From assembly GCA_001314845.1 (NCBI GenBank), contig LJZQ01000001.1, positions 62,001 through 126,000 on the forward strand: a DNA stretch of 64,000 nucleotides, read 5' to 3'. Source of the stretch: Marinobacter excellens HL-55 (GTDB lineage Bacteria; Pseudomonadota; Gammaproteobacteria; Pseudomonadales; Oleiphilaceae). A model generated the notes under the pieces. It searched no databases. It saw nothing but the letters and a program-made list of their open reading frames with translations, and was not told where the DNA came from. Every line of letters begins with the position of its first letter. Within the stretch, counting starts at the first letter, position 1. The position numbers and the translations under genes are program-made. Shown here in pieces: positions 1 to 8,618 of the stretch.

Positions 1-246
1 CCGCCCAGCAGCCGTCACCTGAGAGACGTGTTGGCGACACCCAGCATATCTGACGCATCTGTTATTTTGGTAGCCTCCTATCAGGATGATCGTCCGGCAA
101 CTTGGTTGTCCAACCAGTCAGGGATTCCGAAAGTCGTGTTGCCGGGCACTGTGACGGGAGAGCCCGGCCAACAGACCCTTCAGGAAGTCATTGGCTTGAT
201 CATTGAGGCGCTGCTGGCACACCAGAGGGTTGAACATGTGGACTGA
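1..246 (+). CDS. Metal ABC transporter substrate-binding protein, C-terminal fragment
   Basis: The reading frame is open from the first base of the window and stops at 244-246, so only about 81 C-terminal residues are visible. They contain a V-V-L-P-G-T-V pattern followed by a closing amphipathic helix, which resembles the end of ZnuA-type (cluster A-I) zinc/manganese-binding proteins. The next gene is an ABC-3 family permease whose ATG overlaps the end of this frame by 11 nt, which supports a metal ABC transporter operon. The metal-binding histidines, signal peptide and start lie outside the window. Zinc is the commonest substrate for such operons, but nothing visible here fixes the metal. 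Confidence 0.6.
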   Translation, partial: PPSSRHLRDVLATPSISDASVILVASYQDDRPATWLSNQSGIPKVVLPGTVTGEPGQQTLQEVIGLIIEALLAHQRVEHVD

Positions 247-1000
247 GTGGAGCTGGCTCTGGCCGGCTGTCACAGCCAGCGCCCTGATCTCAGTAGCACT
301 GGTGCCGCTAGGGCACCGTGTTCTGGCCAGAGGCATGGTCTTTGCCGATCTGGCCATCGCCCAATGGGCAGCACTTGGCATTCTCCTTGCCGGCAATATC
401 ATGCCAGGCGCTGATCACACCATCAGGCTATCAGGCAGTTTGCTTTTGGCACTCCTTGCCGTATCCGCCGTCAGTCTCGTGCTCCGTCTCATGGAGAGGC
501 ATCGCGAGGCAATGATTGGCCTGTTGTACGCCGTCGGTGCAAGTTTAGCCACGCTTATCGTCAGTCATGACCCACATGGCGCCCATCGTCTGACGGCCAC
601 ACTGGACGGAGATCTTCTATGGACCACGACGGGGAGCCTGTTGCCACTTGTCGTACTCGCCACCAGCGTAGTGTGGTGGCAGTTTCGGCTGCCTGAGCTG
701 TGGATAAAACGTTTGTTCCTGCCTTTATTTGCGGTGGCTATCACGCTGACCGTGGAGCTTGCGGGCATTTATGTTGTGTTTACGTCGTTGATTGCAGCAC
801 CTCTGCTGATCTGTCATTTGAGGGGCTATTCCATCGCTGTCGCTGTTGTGGCCTGTTTTATGGGGCATGCGCTCGGCACAGTCGTATCCGCATGGATGGA
901 CCTTCCAACCGGCCCGAGCGTTGTCGTAGCGGTAATTCTCACCAGCTCTCTTGCAACACTGCGGGTTTACGGCAGAGGCCGTCGTCCAGTACCGAGTTGA
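236..1000 (+). CDS. Metal ABC transporter permease (ABC-3 family, ZnuB-like)
   Basis: This 254-residue, strongly hydrophobic protein has about seven or eight predicted membrane segments and fits the ABC-3 family of inner-membrane permeases for Zn2+, Mn2+ or Fe2+. Features include an early R-G-M-V-F-A-D-L-A-I-A-Q stretch (residues 35-45) and a late A-A-P-L-L segment typical of the family. The ATG at 236 is preferred because it follows an AGAGGG-like ribosome site and overlaps the upstream binding-protein gene, as in co-translated ABC operons; an upstream in-frame start at 203 would lie deeper inside that gene. The 3' end overlaps the convergent GGDEF-EAL gene by 34 bp. The ATPase partner must lie to the left of the window. 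Confidence 0.8.
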   Translation: MWTEWSWLWPAVTASALISVALVPLGHRVLARGMVFADLAIAQWAALGILLAGNIMPGADHTIRLSGSLLLALLAVSAVSLVLRLMERHREAMIGLLYAVGASLATLIVSHDPHGAHRLTATLDGDLLWTTTGSLLPLVVLATSVVWWQFRLPELWIKRLFLPLFAVAITLTVELAGIYVVFTSLIAAPLLICHLRGYSIAVAVVACFMGHALGTVVSAWMDLPTGPSVVVAVILTSSLATLRVYGRGRRPVPS

Positions 1001-3606
1001 TGGGCGACATAAGCGTCCAACTCCGTTGCGGGCATAGGTCTGGCAAACAAAAACCCCTGGAAAAATTGGCATCCCATGGCTTTCAGGCGCCGCAACTGTC
1101 CTGCCGTTTCAACACCCTCTGCGAGTGCCCGCATGCCAAGCGAGGACGCCAGCGCAAGAATCGTTTCCGCAATGGCCGCATCACTTGGATCGTCTAGCAG
1201 ATCACGAACAAAACTCTGGTCAATTTTAAGCTCATCAAGAGGTAAATTCTTGAGGTAGGAGAGCGAAGAGTATCCGGTGCCGAAATCATCCAGCGAGACT
1301 GTCACACCCATATTTCGGATTTCACAAATCATAGCCGACACGTGGGCCAGGTCCAGAGCAAACACCGATTCGGTTATTTCAAGCTTGAGGTTTTCGGCCA
1401 ACTCCGCCTGAACGGCGATCTTGTTCTTTAAATTGGAGACAAAATCAGGCGACTGGAACTGTTTGGCACTGACATTGACCGAAAGCGACAGTTTTTCGAA
1501 CCCACTCCCCCGATTGGCCCAGGCCTGCAAGATTCCTAGAGACTGATCCAGCACGTAAGCGCCAATCTCTCCAATCAATCCGGCGTCCTCGGCAAGAGGA
1601 ATGAATTCACCGGGAGAGACAAAACCACGGCTGGGTGAGTTCCACCGTATCAAAGCTTCCGCGCCTATGACGGTGCCATCACCATCCACCTGGGGTTGGT
1701 AATAAACGGTTAACTGTCTGTGCCGTATCGCCTGACGCAAGTCCGCTTCAAGTGATAGCCGCTGCGACACCGCCGTCTGCATTTTCTGATCGAAGAAGCG
1801 GATGCAATTGCGCCCATCGTCTTTCGCACGAAACATGGCCAAGTCTGCCTGCGCAAGTAGTTGCTCCAGGGTCGTATCATGATCATGGAACAGGGCCACT
1901 CCCATACTGGAGGAGCCCTGGTATTCCGCACCGTTCAACAGGTAGGTGCCATTGAGTGCATCCCGCATTTTCTCACAGACCTTTTCGGCCTGTTCCGCAG
2001 GAGGGCGGGCATTCTGTTTGAACCCTTTCAAAACAACGACGAATTCATCGCCTCCCAAACGAGCGACGGTGTCTCCTTCACGGACGGATTGGCTCAAACG
2101 TTTTGCGACCTCAGTCAATAGTTGGTCACCAACCGAGTGTCCGGCGGAATCATTGATCGTTTTGAAGTGATCCAGGTCGATAAAAACAAGCGCACCGGAC
2201 GTGTTGTCGCGATTGCTGTCTGATAACGCCTGTTGCAAACGATCCTTCAACAATCGCCTGTTGGGTAATCGGGTCAGCGGATCATAAAACGCCAGATCCT
2301 CTATTTCCGCTTCTGCCTTTTTCCGCTCTGAAATATCACTGATAACACCAATAACCGCTGCGGACTGGTCTGCATCAACCAAAGACATCCGAACTTCCAC
2401 AGGAAATTCACGCCCAAGCCCATCCATGGCCAGAATTTCAATCGAGGAGCCCGAAGTCTCGGAAGAAAGCGAGCGACCCAGCAGGTACATCTGCGATTCC
2501 GCCAGCCCAGGCGGCATAAGCATTCCGATTGACTTCCCCAGCAGCGTCAACCGACTGATTTTGAAAATGCTTTCAACAGCAGGATTGACATTATTGATCC
2601 TGCCGTTGATGTCTGCAGTGATAACGCCGTCGGGCATATTTTCGAGGATCGTTCTGGTCATCCGCGATTGATCTTCCAAGGCCCTGCGGTCCCGCTTGGA
2701 TTCCGTTACATCAAAAAGAATCCCAGACCATTCAACCGAGTTATCCTCCAAGAGGCTGACTGCCGCACGCATCTCAAGCCAGCAACACTGCTGTTCACTG
2801 CTCCCCATCCTGAAACGGGTTTCCACAGGGGTTCGAAACTTTGCAGAGTGTCGCAGCATGTTCTCAAAGCTTTCCCGGTCAGCATCGAGTATCTTCTCGA
2901 TCATCAAGGCCGCGGAATGGCGCAACGCACAATCGTTGTACTTAAAAAAAGGTAGATTCCCATCTCCCAGATATGTGAATCGAAGATAGCCATCAGGTGT
3001 TTGATTTAACTTGAATAGGGTCCCCGGAAACTGACCAGAGAATACCTGAAGGCTCTTCAACGCATGGGCTTTCTCCGTTTCCGCCCTGACTCTGGCAACA
3101 GCCGCTCCCAGCGCTTGCCCGCATAGTTCCAACAACCGAACCTGGTCGTCACGAATCCGTTTTCGCTCGGTGTAGTCCAGGCCAAATAGACCAACAAGAT
3201 TGTCGTCACAAATCAGGCCCACCAACACAGCTGAGCGAACTTCCTGGCGACTCAGCTCAGCTCGTTCGAGTTGCGCCTCCGATCCCAACTGATGCACATC
3301 GTCTATGACCACAGCAGGAGTGTGACCAAGCTGTGTCATCAGCCAGGGAAAGGATTCCAGCGGGGTGTTCTGTATTGTGTGAAATTGAGGAGAAATCCCA
3401 GACCTGACGAATTCATGAATTGTGGATACAGTCTTTTCAGACTGATCCACAACCATGATGTAGGCTCTGTCCGCTGAGTAGAGTGCAGCTATTTTTTCAA
3501 TCGCTGTCTGTACGCCCGAAACAACGCGCGACGTGGTTGGCGAGGTGGTCAAGCCAAACACATCGATGAGCAACCCCTGTTGTCCATTCAAAGCATCAAG
3601 ATCCAT
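967..3606 (-). CDS. Cyclic-di-GMP protein: GAF-PAS-PAS-GGDEF-EAL
   Basis: 879 residues, predicted cytosolic, with no clear membrane segment. In order: a GAF-like sensor (about 20-170), a divergent PAS (about 190-305), a second PAS (about 315-430), a GGDEF domain (about 438-600) and an EAL domain (about 620-865). The GGDEF motif is intact at 518-522, with an RxxD inhibitory site (R-E-G-D, 509-512) exactly five residues before it, so diguanylate cyclase activity with product inhibition is plausible. The EAL motif is intact (E-A-L-I-R-W at about 650), so phosphodiesterase activity is possible too; net activity cannot be told from sequence. The gene converges on the metal permease, with the last 34 bp of the two genes overlapping. 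A c-di-GMP-degrading HD-GYP gene lies divergently on the far side of a 430-bp gap. Confidence 0.93.
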   Translation of the reverse strand: MDLDALNGQQGLLIDVFGLTTSPTTSRVVSGVQTAIEKIAALYSADRAYIMVVDQSEKTVSTIHEFVRSGISPQFHTIQNTPLESFPWLMTQLGHTPAVVIDDVHQLGSEAQLERAELSRQEVRSAVLVGLICDDNLVGLFGLDYTERKRIRDDQVRLLELCGQALGAAVARVRAETEKAHALKSLQVFSGQFPGTLFKLNQTPDGYLRFTYLGDGNLPFFKYNDCALRHSAALMIEKILDADRESFENMLRHSAKFRTPVETRFRMGSSEQQCCWLEMRAAVSLLEDNSVEWSGILFDVTESKRDRRALEDQSRMTRTILENMPDGVITADINGRINNVNPAVESIFKISRLTLLGKSIGMLMPPGLAESQMYLLGRSLSSETSGSSIEILAMDGLGREFPVEVRMSLVDADQSAAVIGVISDISERKKAEAEIEDLAFYDPLTRLPNRRLLKDRLQQALSDSNRDNTSGALVFIDLDHFKTINDSAGHSVGDQLLTEVAKRLSQSVREGDTVARLGGDEFVVVLKGFKQNARPPAEQAEKVCEKMRDALNGTYLLNGAEYQGSSSMGVALFHDHDTTLEQLLAQADLAMFRAKDDGRNCIRFFDQKMQTAVSQRLSLEADLRQAIRHRQLTVYYQPQVDGDGTVIGAEALIRWNSPSRGFVSPGEFIPLAEDAGLIGEIGAYVLDQSLGILQAWANRGSGFEKLSLSVNVSAKQFQSPDFVSNLKNKIAVQAELAENLKLEITESVFALDLAHVSAMICEIRNMGVTVSLDDFGTGYSSLSYLKNLPLDELKIDQSFVRDLLDDPSDAAIAETILALASSLGMRALAEGVETAGQLRRLKAMGCQFFQGFLFARPMPATELDAYVAHQLGTGRRPLP

Positions 3607-4035
3607 CTTTACGCCATTCTCGCTATGCTAACCCTTTACACAAAATATACGGGCTCAGACAAAGACAGATTAACCGTTTACTTTATTTCTGTTGTTACGG
3701 TCGCTTGGTAACCGCCGTGAAGAAAACCTAACGGCCGAGTCTTACGCTGGTCCAACGGTATGCGAAATTAATGTCCAGATCGTCTATTTAGACTGCGAGA
3801 ATCAGAGCCTTGTGGCCCAGCGCTCACGGGAAGCAACAACCAGCCGCTGAGATGAAAGCAGTGCCAACTTACTTCAAGATCATCGAACAGGATGTGCTCT
3901 AACCGCGACGCCGATTAAAACTACTCGAATGGCATCAGCGAATCACAAGTTCACTTTTACATGTTTTTTCAATTTGCCAAACTTTACCAAACACCGTTCT
4001 GCTAGATTAAAGGAATGCCTCAGGAGGGTGAAAAG
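3607..4035. other. Gene-free divergent intergenic region
   Basis: About 430 bp separate the GGDEF-EAL start from the HD-GYP start. No convincing ORF, RNA gene or long inverted repeat was seen. The right end is AT-rich (3950-4010), as expected for a promoter. A 16-codon mini-ORF (about 3852-3902) runs to a stop, but without recognisable similarity. The region presumably holds the divergent promoters of the two c-di-GMP genes. Confidence 0.5.
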
Positions 4036-5388
4036 ATGCACTATGAAACGGTAGAGCGTGAGATACCGGTCTCTGACTTGCGGGTTGGCATGCATGTAAT
4101 CAGGCTAGACCGGCCGTGGGAAGAGACGGATTTTCTGCTCCAGGGCTTCATCATTCAGAGGCAAGACGACATTGACGCACTTCAAAGACAGTGCCAGAGG
4201 GTCATCATCGAGGGCAGGATCCGCAGACCTGACCCAGAAGATCATCAGAGGAATTTTCCCGCCAAAGCAGTGACCAAAACCCGTTCGATTTTTTCTGATC
4301 CGAAAAAAACAGCCAAAAAACCCCAAAAATCCCGGCCAAAGCCTGATTTGGCCCCTCCAGGCGGTCGTGCTGTCAAAGTTACTTACATCAACAAAATTGA
4401 TGTCCGTTACGAAATCAGCAAAGCGACCGTTCATTACGACCAGGCAAAAACTGTTGCCAAGGACATAATGAATGGCTTGAGGGTCGGTCGCGCTCTGGAC
4501 ATCAACAAAGCCAGAGAAACCGTTGACCAATGCGTGGATAGCATTCTAAGGAATGACGATGCGCTGATGCTGCTAACAAAACTCAAACACAAGGACGAGT
4601 ACACGGCGGAGCACTGTCTGAATGTTTCAATACTATCTGCAGCCTTTGGCAAACGCCTTGGTCTCCTCGAAGAGGAGATCCGGACACTTGGTCTTTGCGG
4701 GATGCTACATGACATCGGCAAAGCAAAGGTACCCACAGATATCCTGCAAAAACCCGGAACTCTGACACCGGCAGAATACTCGATCATGCAGAATCATGCA
4801 GATTGGGGGCGAGACATGCTAATGGCATTGCCCAAAGTCGTACATGCTGCCATTGATGTTGCCTACAATCACCATGAACGCCTCGATGGCAAAGGCTATC
4901 CGAGGGGGCTCATAGATTATCAGATTCCCTATTTTGCAAAAATAGTTGCCATTGTGGACACCTATGATGCGATAACAAGCAATCGCGCCTACGACAAAGG
5001 CCGGTCATCAATGGAAGCTCTGGAAATCATACACCGCTTTAAAGGCACACAGTTCGACCCCGAGCTTGCTCGAGAGTTTGTATTAATGATCGGCATCTAC
5101 CCTCCGGGTTCTCTGGTGGAGCTGAAAACCGGAGAAGTCGCCATTGTAATCGCTTCGAACCCCAAAAATCGGCGCAAGCCTAAGATCATGATTGTCCGGA
5201 ATGCCGACAAGCAACGACCTCCGAAATATCGACTGGCCGATCTCGCAGGCAACCCGAAAGGAGAGCACGCTCAATTATTGGAGATTGCCAAGGAAATCCC
5301 GGACGGCAGCTATGGCATTCAACTTCAGAGATTTATCGATAACGGACTTCAGTTGGGTTATCAGACAGTCGACAGAATATCCGAGTAA
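4036..5388 (+). CDS. HD-GYP domain c-di-GMP phosphodiesterase with N-terminal DUF3391
   Basis: 450 residues from the ATG at 4036, chosen because AGGAGGGTG lies just upstream of it; an ATG at 4015 would place that ribosome site inside the gene. The N-terminal ~130 residues match the DUF3391 type found on many HD-GYP proteins (V-S-D-L-R-V-G-M-H). A charged, lysine-rich linker follows, then an HD-GYP domain at about 185-350. The metal-binding H-D-I-G-K and the H-H-E-R-L-D-G-K-G-Y-P signature are both intact, so hydrolysis of c-di-GMP is expected. The C-terminal ~80 residues (P-P-G-S-L-V-E-L) are the usual tail of this subfamily. No membrane segment is seen. Confidence 0.93.
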   Translation: MHYETVEREIPVSDLRVGMHVIRLDRPWEETDFLLQGFIIQRQDDIDALQRQCQRVIIEGRIRRPDPEDHQRNFPAKAVTKTRSIFSDPKKTAKKPQKSRPKPDLAPPGGRAVKVTYINKIDVRYEISKATVHYDQAKTVAKDIMNGLRVGRALDINKARETVDQCVDSILRNDDALMLLTKLKHKDEYTAEHCLNVSILSAAFGKRLGLLEEEIRTLGLCGMLHDIGKAKVPTDILQKPGTLTPAEYSIMQNHADWGRDMLMALPKVVHAAIDVAYNHHERLDGKGYPRGLIDYQIPYFAKIVAIVDTYDAITSNRAYDKGRSSMEALEIIHRFKGTQFDPELAREFVLMIGIYPPGSLVELKTGEVAIVIASNPKNRRKPKIMIVRNADKQRPPKYRLADLAGNPKGEHAQLLEIAKEIPDGSYGIQLQRFIDNGLQLGYQTVDRISE

Positions 5389-5431
5389 CCCAACGGTGTG
5401 GACAATTTCCCCTCGCGACACCCTTTAATAC

Positions 5432-5854
5432 CTAGCGTCGGGTCACTGCCATGGTCAGCCTGGAAATGCAGGTCAGCTTACCTTGCTCGTTCTCCAGGCG
5501 GATTTCCCAAACCTGGGTGGTGCTGCCAATGTGCTGGGCGCGGGCGGTGCCGTATACCCAACCACCGGTCACAGGCCGGATGTGGTTGGCGTTAATGTCC
5601 AAACCAACCGCCACCGTACCCTTGTCCTTCAGGCAGCAATTGGCCGCCATGCTGCCCAGGGTTTCCGCCAGCAACACCGAGGAACCGCCGTGCAGGATGC
5701 CAAACGGCTGAACCGTGCGCTGGTCAACCGGCATGCGGCCTTTCACATAGTCGTCACCGATTTCGAGGTACTCAATTCCCATGTGGCTAACGGCAGTATT
5801 TTTGCTGGCCTCAGCCATGTATTCCAGGTTCGGGGTAACGGTCCAGATCGCCAT
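5432..5854 (-). CDS. Hotdog-fold acyl-CoA thioesterase (YdiI/MenI-like)
   Basis: 140 residues, the normal size for a single hotdog domain. The stretch I-L-H-G-G-S-S-V-L-L-A-E-T-L-G-S (about 53-68) is the signature of the YdiI/MenI/PaaI thioesterases, in which the Glu acts as catalytic base and the HGG segment binds the CoA thioester. The C-terminal half has the usual V-G-L-D-I-N-A-N-H core strand. It is probably a cytosolic acyl-CoA hydrolase. The exact substrate (1,4-dihydroxy-2-naphthoyl-CoA or other aryl/acyl-CoAs) cannot be decided, and no menaquinone genes are nearby. It is divergent from the cytochrome c' gene and appears monocistronic. Confidence 0.88.
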   Translation of the reverse strand: MAIWTVTPNLEYMAEASKNTAVSHMGIEYLEIGDDYVKGRMPVDQRTVQPFGILHGGSSVLLAETLGSMAANCCLKDKGTVAVGLDINANHIRPVTGGWVYGTARAQHIGSTTQVWEIRLENEQGKLTCISRLTMAVTRR

Positions 5855-5951
5855 ACTTGGAAATTCTCCAGATTGAACTTTAGTCTGTTATAACTGTCAG
5901 CACTGAGTCTATACAGGTAGGATGCTCATAACCAAGCCTTTATAGAGCAAT

Positions 5952-5967
5952 TTGGTAAATTGACCAA
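5952..5967. promoter_or_regulatory. Candidate operator dyad upstream of cytochrome c'
   Basis: TTGGT and ACCAA arms flank a 6-bp AT-rich centre, giving a 16-bp near-palindrome that ends 25 bp before the cytochrome c' ATG. A further GACCAA follows at 5971-5976. The location fits a repressor site or promoter-overlapping element. It is not a clean match to the FNR/ANR consensus, so the regulator is unknown. Confidence 0.3.
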
Positions 5968-5992
5968 GTCGACCAAAAGAGAGGGACCTGAA

Positions 5993-6457
5993 ATGAAAAA
6001 ATCCGGTGTGATTACCGCCGCTATACTCGCTGCTTCGTTTGCCATGCCAGCTGCGGCTCAACTGAGTGTGGAAGATCAGATCGAAGCACGCCAGGCTGGC
6101 TACCAGTTCATGGCCTGGAATATGGGCAAAATCAAAGCTCAGGCGGTTGATGGCGATGTGGAATTCAATACAGACCAGATGAAAGCGGCGGCCACCGCCA
6201 TTGCGGCCATCGCCAATTCTGGCATGGGCGCTCTTTACAGCCCCGATTCAACCATGGACAAAGCAGAAAATACCCGCTTGAAGCCAGAATTTTTCCAGCA
6301 AACGGATAAAGTCCGGGAAGTCGGCACCAACTTTGTTCGTGAAGCCAACAAACTGCAGGAAGTGGCCGCAACCGGTGACCGCGGTGCACTGGCACGCCAG
6401 TTCAGCGCTGTCGGGCAAACCTGCAAGGCCTGCCACGACAACTTCCGCGCCGACTGA
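5993..6457 (+). CDS. Cytochrome c' (class II c-type cytochrome)
   Basis: 154 residues starting at the ATG at 5993, which follows an AGAGAGGG ribosome site and begins a classic signal peptide (M-K-K-S-G... with A-A-A-Q near residue 23). An in-frame ATG at 5960 would put 11 polar residues before the signal and is rejected. The only haem motif, C-K-A-C-H, lies ten residues from the C-terminus, which defines cytochrome c' rather than class I cytochromes. Cytochromes c' are periplasmic four-helix bundles that bind NO and are tied to nitrosative-stress defence or denitrification. The gene ends 14 bp from the convergent cytochrome b561 gene; these two families often occur as neighbours and may exchange electrons. 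Confidence 0.92.
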   Translation: MKKSGVITAAILAASFAMPAAAQLSVEDQIEARQAGYQFMAWNMGKIKAQAVDGDVEFNTDQMKAAATAIAAIANSGMGALYSPDSTMDKAENTRLKPEFFQQTDKVREVGTNFVREANKLQEVAATGDRGALARQFSAVGQTCKACHDNFRAD

Positions 6458-6471
6458 TCAGTGCGGTTAAC

Positions 6472-7164
6472 CTACCAGCCCAGATCCTGGGGGGCAGGTT
6501 CCGGCGCCGGCGGTGGTGATACAAGCTCACCGCTGGCCGCCCACACCACCGCCAGTGCCAGCGCCAGAGACACCATAAACGCAATCGCACCCCCGCCTTT
6601 AGCATCGTCGGCGTGTCCTTGTGGAACGGCCTTTCTGCCATTGATCATCGGCTTCAAAAGATCGTCTTTCCTGATGTGCGTGTAGAACATCACTGCCGCC
6701 ACATGCAGGGCGACCAGGCCATACAGATACCATTCCGTTTGCCGGTGCCAGCCGCTGAGAGTGGCGCTCAAATCGGAAGACACCAGCGGGTAAAGCGGCC
6801 CGTAGAAGGCAATTTCATCATTGGCAAACAGCCCGGATACCGCCTGAAAACCAAACAAGCCGATCAGTGCCAGCACCGACAGGGCACCGAGCGGGTTGTG
6901 GCCCACGCCCTGCCACTGGCCTTTCAGGTAGGCCAGGATGGCACCGGGGCCATGCACAAACCGGGCAAACCTCGCATAGCTGGAGCCGACGAAACCCCAG
7001 ACAATCCGGAAGGCCAGCAGGCCGATGACCAGAAGGCCAAATCGCTCATGCCACGCCATCCAGCTACCACCGAGCTTGGTGGTCACGATGGCGCCAACCA
7101 CCGCCAACACCAACACCCAGTGAAACAGCCTGACGGGCAGATCCCATAATCGAATAGTGATCAT
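6472..7164 (-). CDS. Cytochrome b561-family integral membrane protein
   Basis: About 230 residues with four main hydrophobic segments plus a C-terminal hydrophobic segment, matching the Ni/Fe-hydrogenase-type cytochrome b561 domain. Haem-ligand histidine candidates are at F-H-W near the N-terminus, W-H-E-R, G-W-H-R and L-H-V-A, the expected pattern for di-haem four-helix proteins. The start at 7164 gives a 6-nt spacing to an AAGGA ribosome site; an ATG two codons upstream (7170) sits almost on that site. The protein probably passes electrons from the quinone pool to a periplasmic acceptor. The tail-to-tail cytochrome c' gene is the obvious candidate partner, although this is inferred from position only. 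Confidence 0.88.
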   Translation of the reverse strand: MITIRLWDLPVRLFHWVLVLAVVGAIVTTKLGGSWMAWHERFGLLVIGLLAFRIVWGFVGSSYARFARFVHGPGAILAYLKGQWQGVGHNPLGALSVLALIGLFGFQAVSGLFANDEIAFYGPLYPLVSSDLSATLSGWHRQTEWYLYGLVALHVAAVMFYTHIRKDDLLKPMINGRKAVPQGHADDAKGGGAIAFMVSLALALAVVWAASGELVSPPPAPEPAPQDLGW

Positions 7165-7235
7165 ATTCATTCCTTTGCGTCACTCACGGATTGGCGACAT
7201 TGACCATCGTAAGCTTACTAAGTTCCTTGTAACCC

Positions 7236-8618
7236 TCAGTAGACCCTGACCAATTCCCGCTTCTGCCACCCCAGCCTCCCTGTTTCGACAACCTGGCGCC
7301 GAATACCCGGTACTGGCCGCACCATGAACAGATCGCCATTTCGGCCGACCATAGCCCTGGGCACGCCTACGCCTTTCGCAAGATCTGCATGCACATCCAT
7401 GTGTTCTGCCTCACCGTGAACCGGGATGGCAATGCGGGGCTGAACCCAGCGATACATCGCTTTAAGTTCATCCTGGGCCGGGTGCCCCGAGGCATGGATG
7501 GGCGCGCCCGCCTTCTCTGCGGTAATTACAATCACGCCGAGATTGCGCAACTGGGTGATCAACGCATCGATCAACTCTTCGTTACCTGGTATCGCCCTGG
7601 CACTGAAAATCACCGTATCACCCGCCTCAAGCTCAAAGTCCGGATGGTTGCCTTGAGCAAGACGGCGCAGAGCCGTTCTGGGCTCACCCTGACTTCCGGT
7701 AGCCACCGCAAGTACGTCCTGGCGCGGCAAGTAACCAAGGTGCGCAGGACTGATCAGCTTGTCTGACCCAGGCCACAGGCCAGCAGCTTTGGCGGCACTG
7801 CTCATATTGACCAGTGACCGGCCGAGCAAGCCCATGTAGCGCCCGGTCTCCCGGGCGATCATCGCCAGAGTATGCAAGCGCGCAATGTTGCTGCCGAAGC
7901 AGGTCACCACCACCCGCCCCTTGGCCGAACCGATAGCCTCCAGCAGTCCCTTATGCAGGGCTGCCTCCGACACCGAATGCCCAGGTACGTTAGCGTTGGT
8001 GGAATCGCACACCATGGCGTCCACGCCCTCACCGGCCAGATCGGTGAAAGTGGAAACGCTGTAGCCATGGCCCACCAGGGGTTGATCGTCCAGCTTCCAG
8101 TCACCGCTGTGAAAGATGCGGCCCACCGGAGTGCGAATCATCAGTGCGTTGGGGTCCGGAATCGAATGCGTCAGCGCCAGCCATTGCACATTAAACGGTC
8201 CGATCTGCCTGCGTTCACCGGTGTCCACTTCAATGATGGGAACCCGGTGCAATAAATCAAATTCCGCCAGCTTCCGGCGCAGAACCTCGGCAGTAAACCG
8301 GCTGGTGTAAACCGGGCACTGCAGCAACGGCCACAAATACGGCACCGCACCAATGTGATCTTCGTGGGCGTGGGTGATGATCAAACCGGCTAACTGCTCC
8401 CGGCGATCAGCAATAAAGGCGGGATCGGCCATCTGTACCGGCGGCTCGCCCCGGTGATGCACCGTGCCATCAGCCGAGATCCGGCCTGGCTTGGGGAAGG
8501 TTACACCGCAATCCACCATCAACCACTGGCCATCATGGCCGTACAGGTTAAGGTTCATGCCGATTTCACCGGTGCCGCCAAGGGGCAAAAACCACAAATC
8601 ACTATCTTCAGGGGTCAT
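7236..8618 (-). CDS. RNase J-like metallo-beta-lactamase fold hydrolase
   Basis: 460 residues. The N-terminus reads L-P-L-G-G-T-G-E-I-G-M-N, the signature of the RNase J/beta-CASP branch, and T-H-A-H-E-D-H-I-G-A supplies the HxHxDH zinc motif. Further metal residues follow at H-S-G-D-W and in the C-terminal P-V-H-G-E-A-E-H segment, which is typical of RNase J. The protein is about 100 residues shorter than Bacillus RNase J and appears to lack its C-terminal domain, as do other proteobacterial members. It is probably a cytosolic nuclease or related phosphodiesterase. Its ATG overlaps the stop of the upstream solute-binding gene (ATGA), so the two are co-transcribed although no functional link is obvious. 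Confidence 0.85.
   Translation of the reverse strand: MTPEDSDLWFLPLGGTGEIGMNLNLYGHDGQWLMVDCGVTFPKPGRISADGTVHHRGEPPVQMADPAFIADRREQLAGLIITHAHEDHIGAVPYLWPLLQCPVYTSRFTAEVLRRKLAEFDLLHRVPIIEVDTGERRQIGPFNVQWLALTHSIPDPNALMIRTPVGRIFHSGDWKLDDQPLVGHGYSVSTFTDLAGEGVDAMVCDSTNANVPGHSVSEAALHKGLLEAIGSAKGRVVVTCFGSNIARLHTLAMIARETGRYMGLLGRSLVNMSSAAKAAGLWPGSDKLISPAHLGYLPRQDVLAVATGSQGEPRTALRRLAQGNHPDFELEAGDTVIFSARAIPGNEELIDALITQLRNLGVIVITAEKAGAPIHASGHPAQDELKAMYRWVQPRIAIPVHGEAEHMDVHADLAKGVGVPRAMVGRNGDLFMVRPVPGIRRQVVETGRLGWQKRELVRVY

Noticed and set aside
3852..3902. Mini-ORF in the large gap, thought to be a transposase remnant
   Set aside because: Sixteen codons, no recognisable similarity, no flanking inverted repeats or target duplication.
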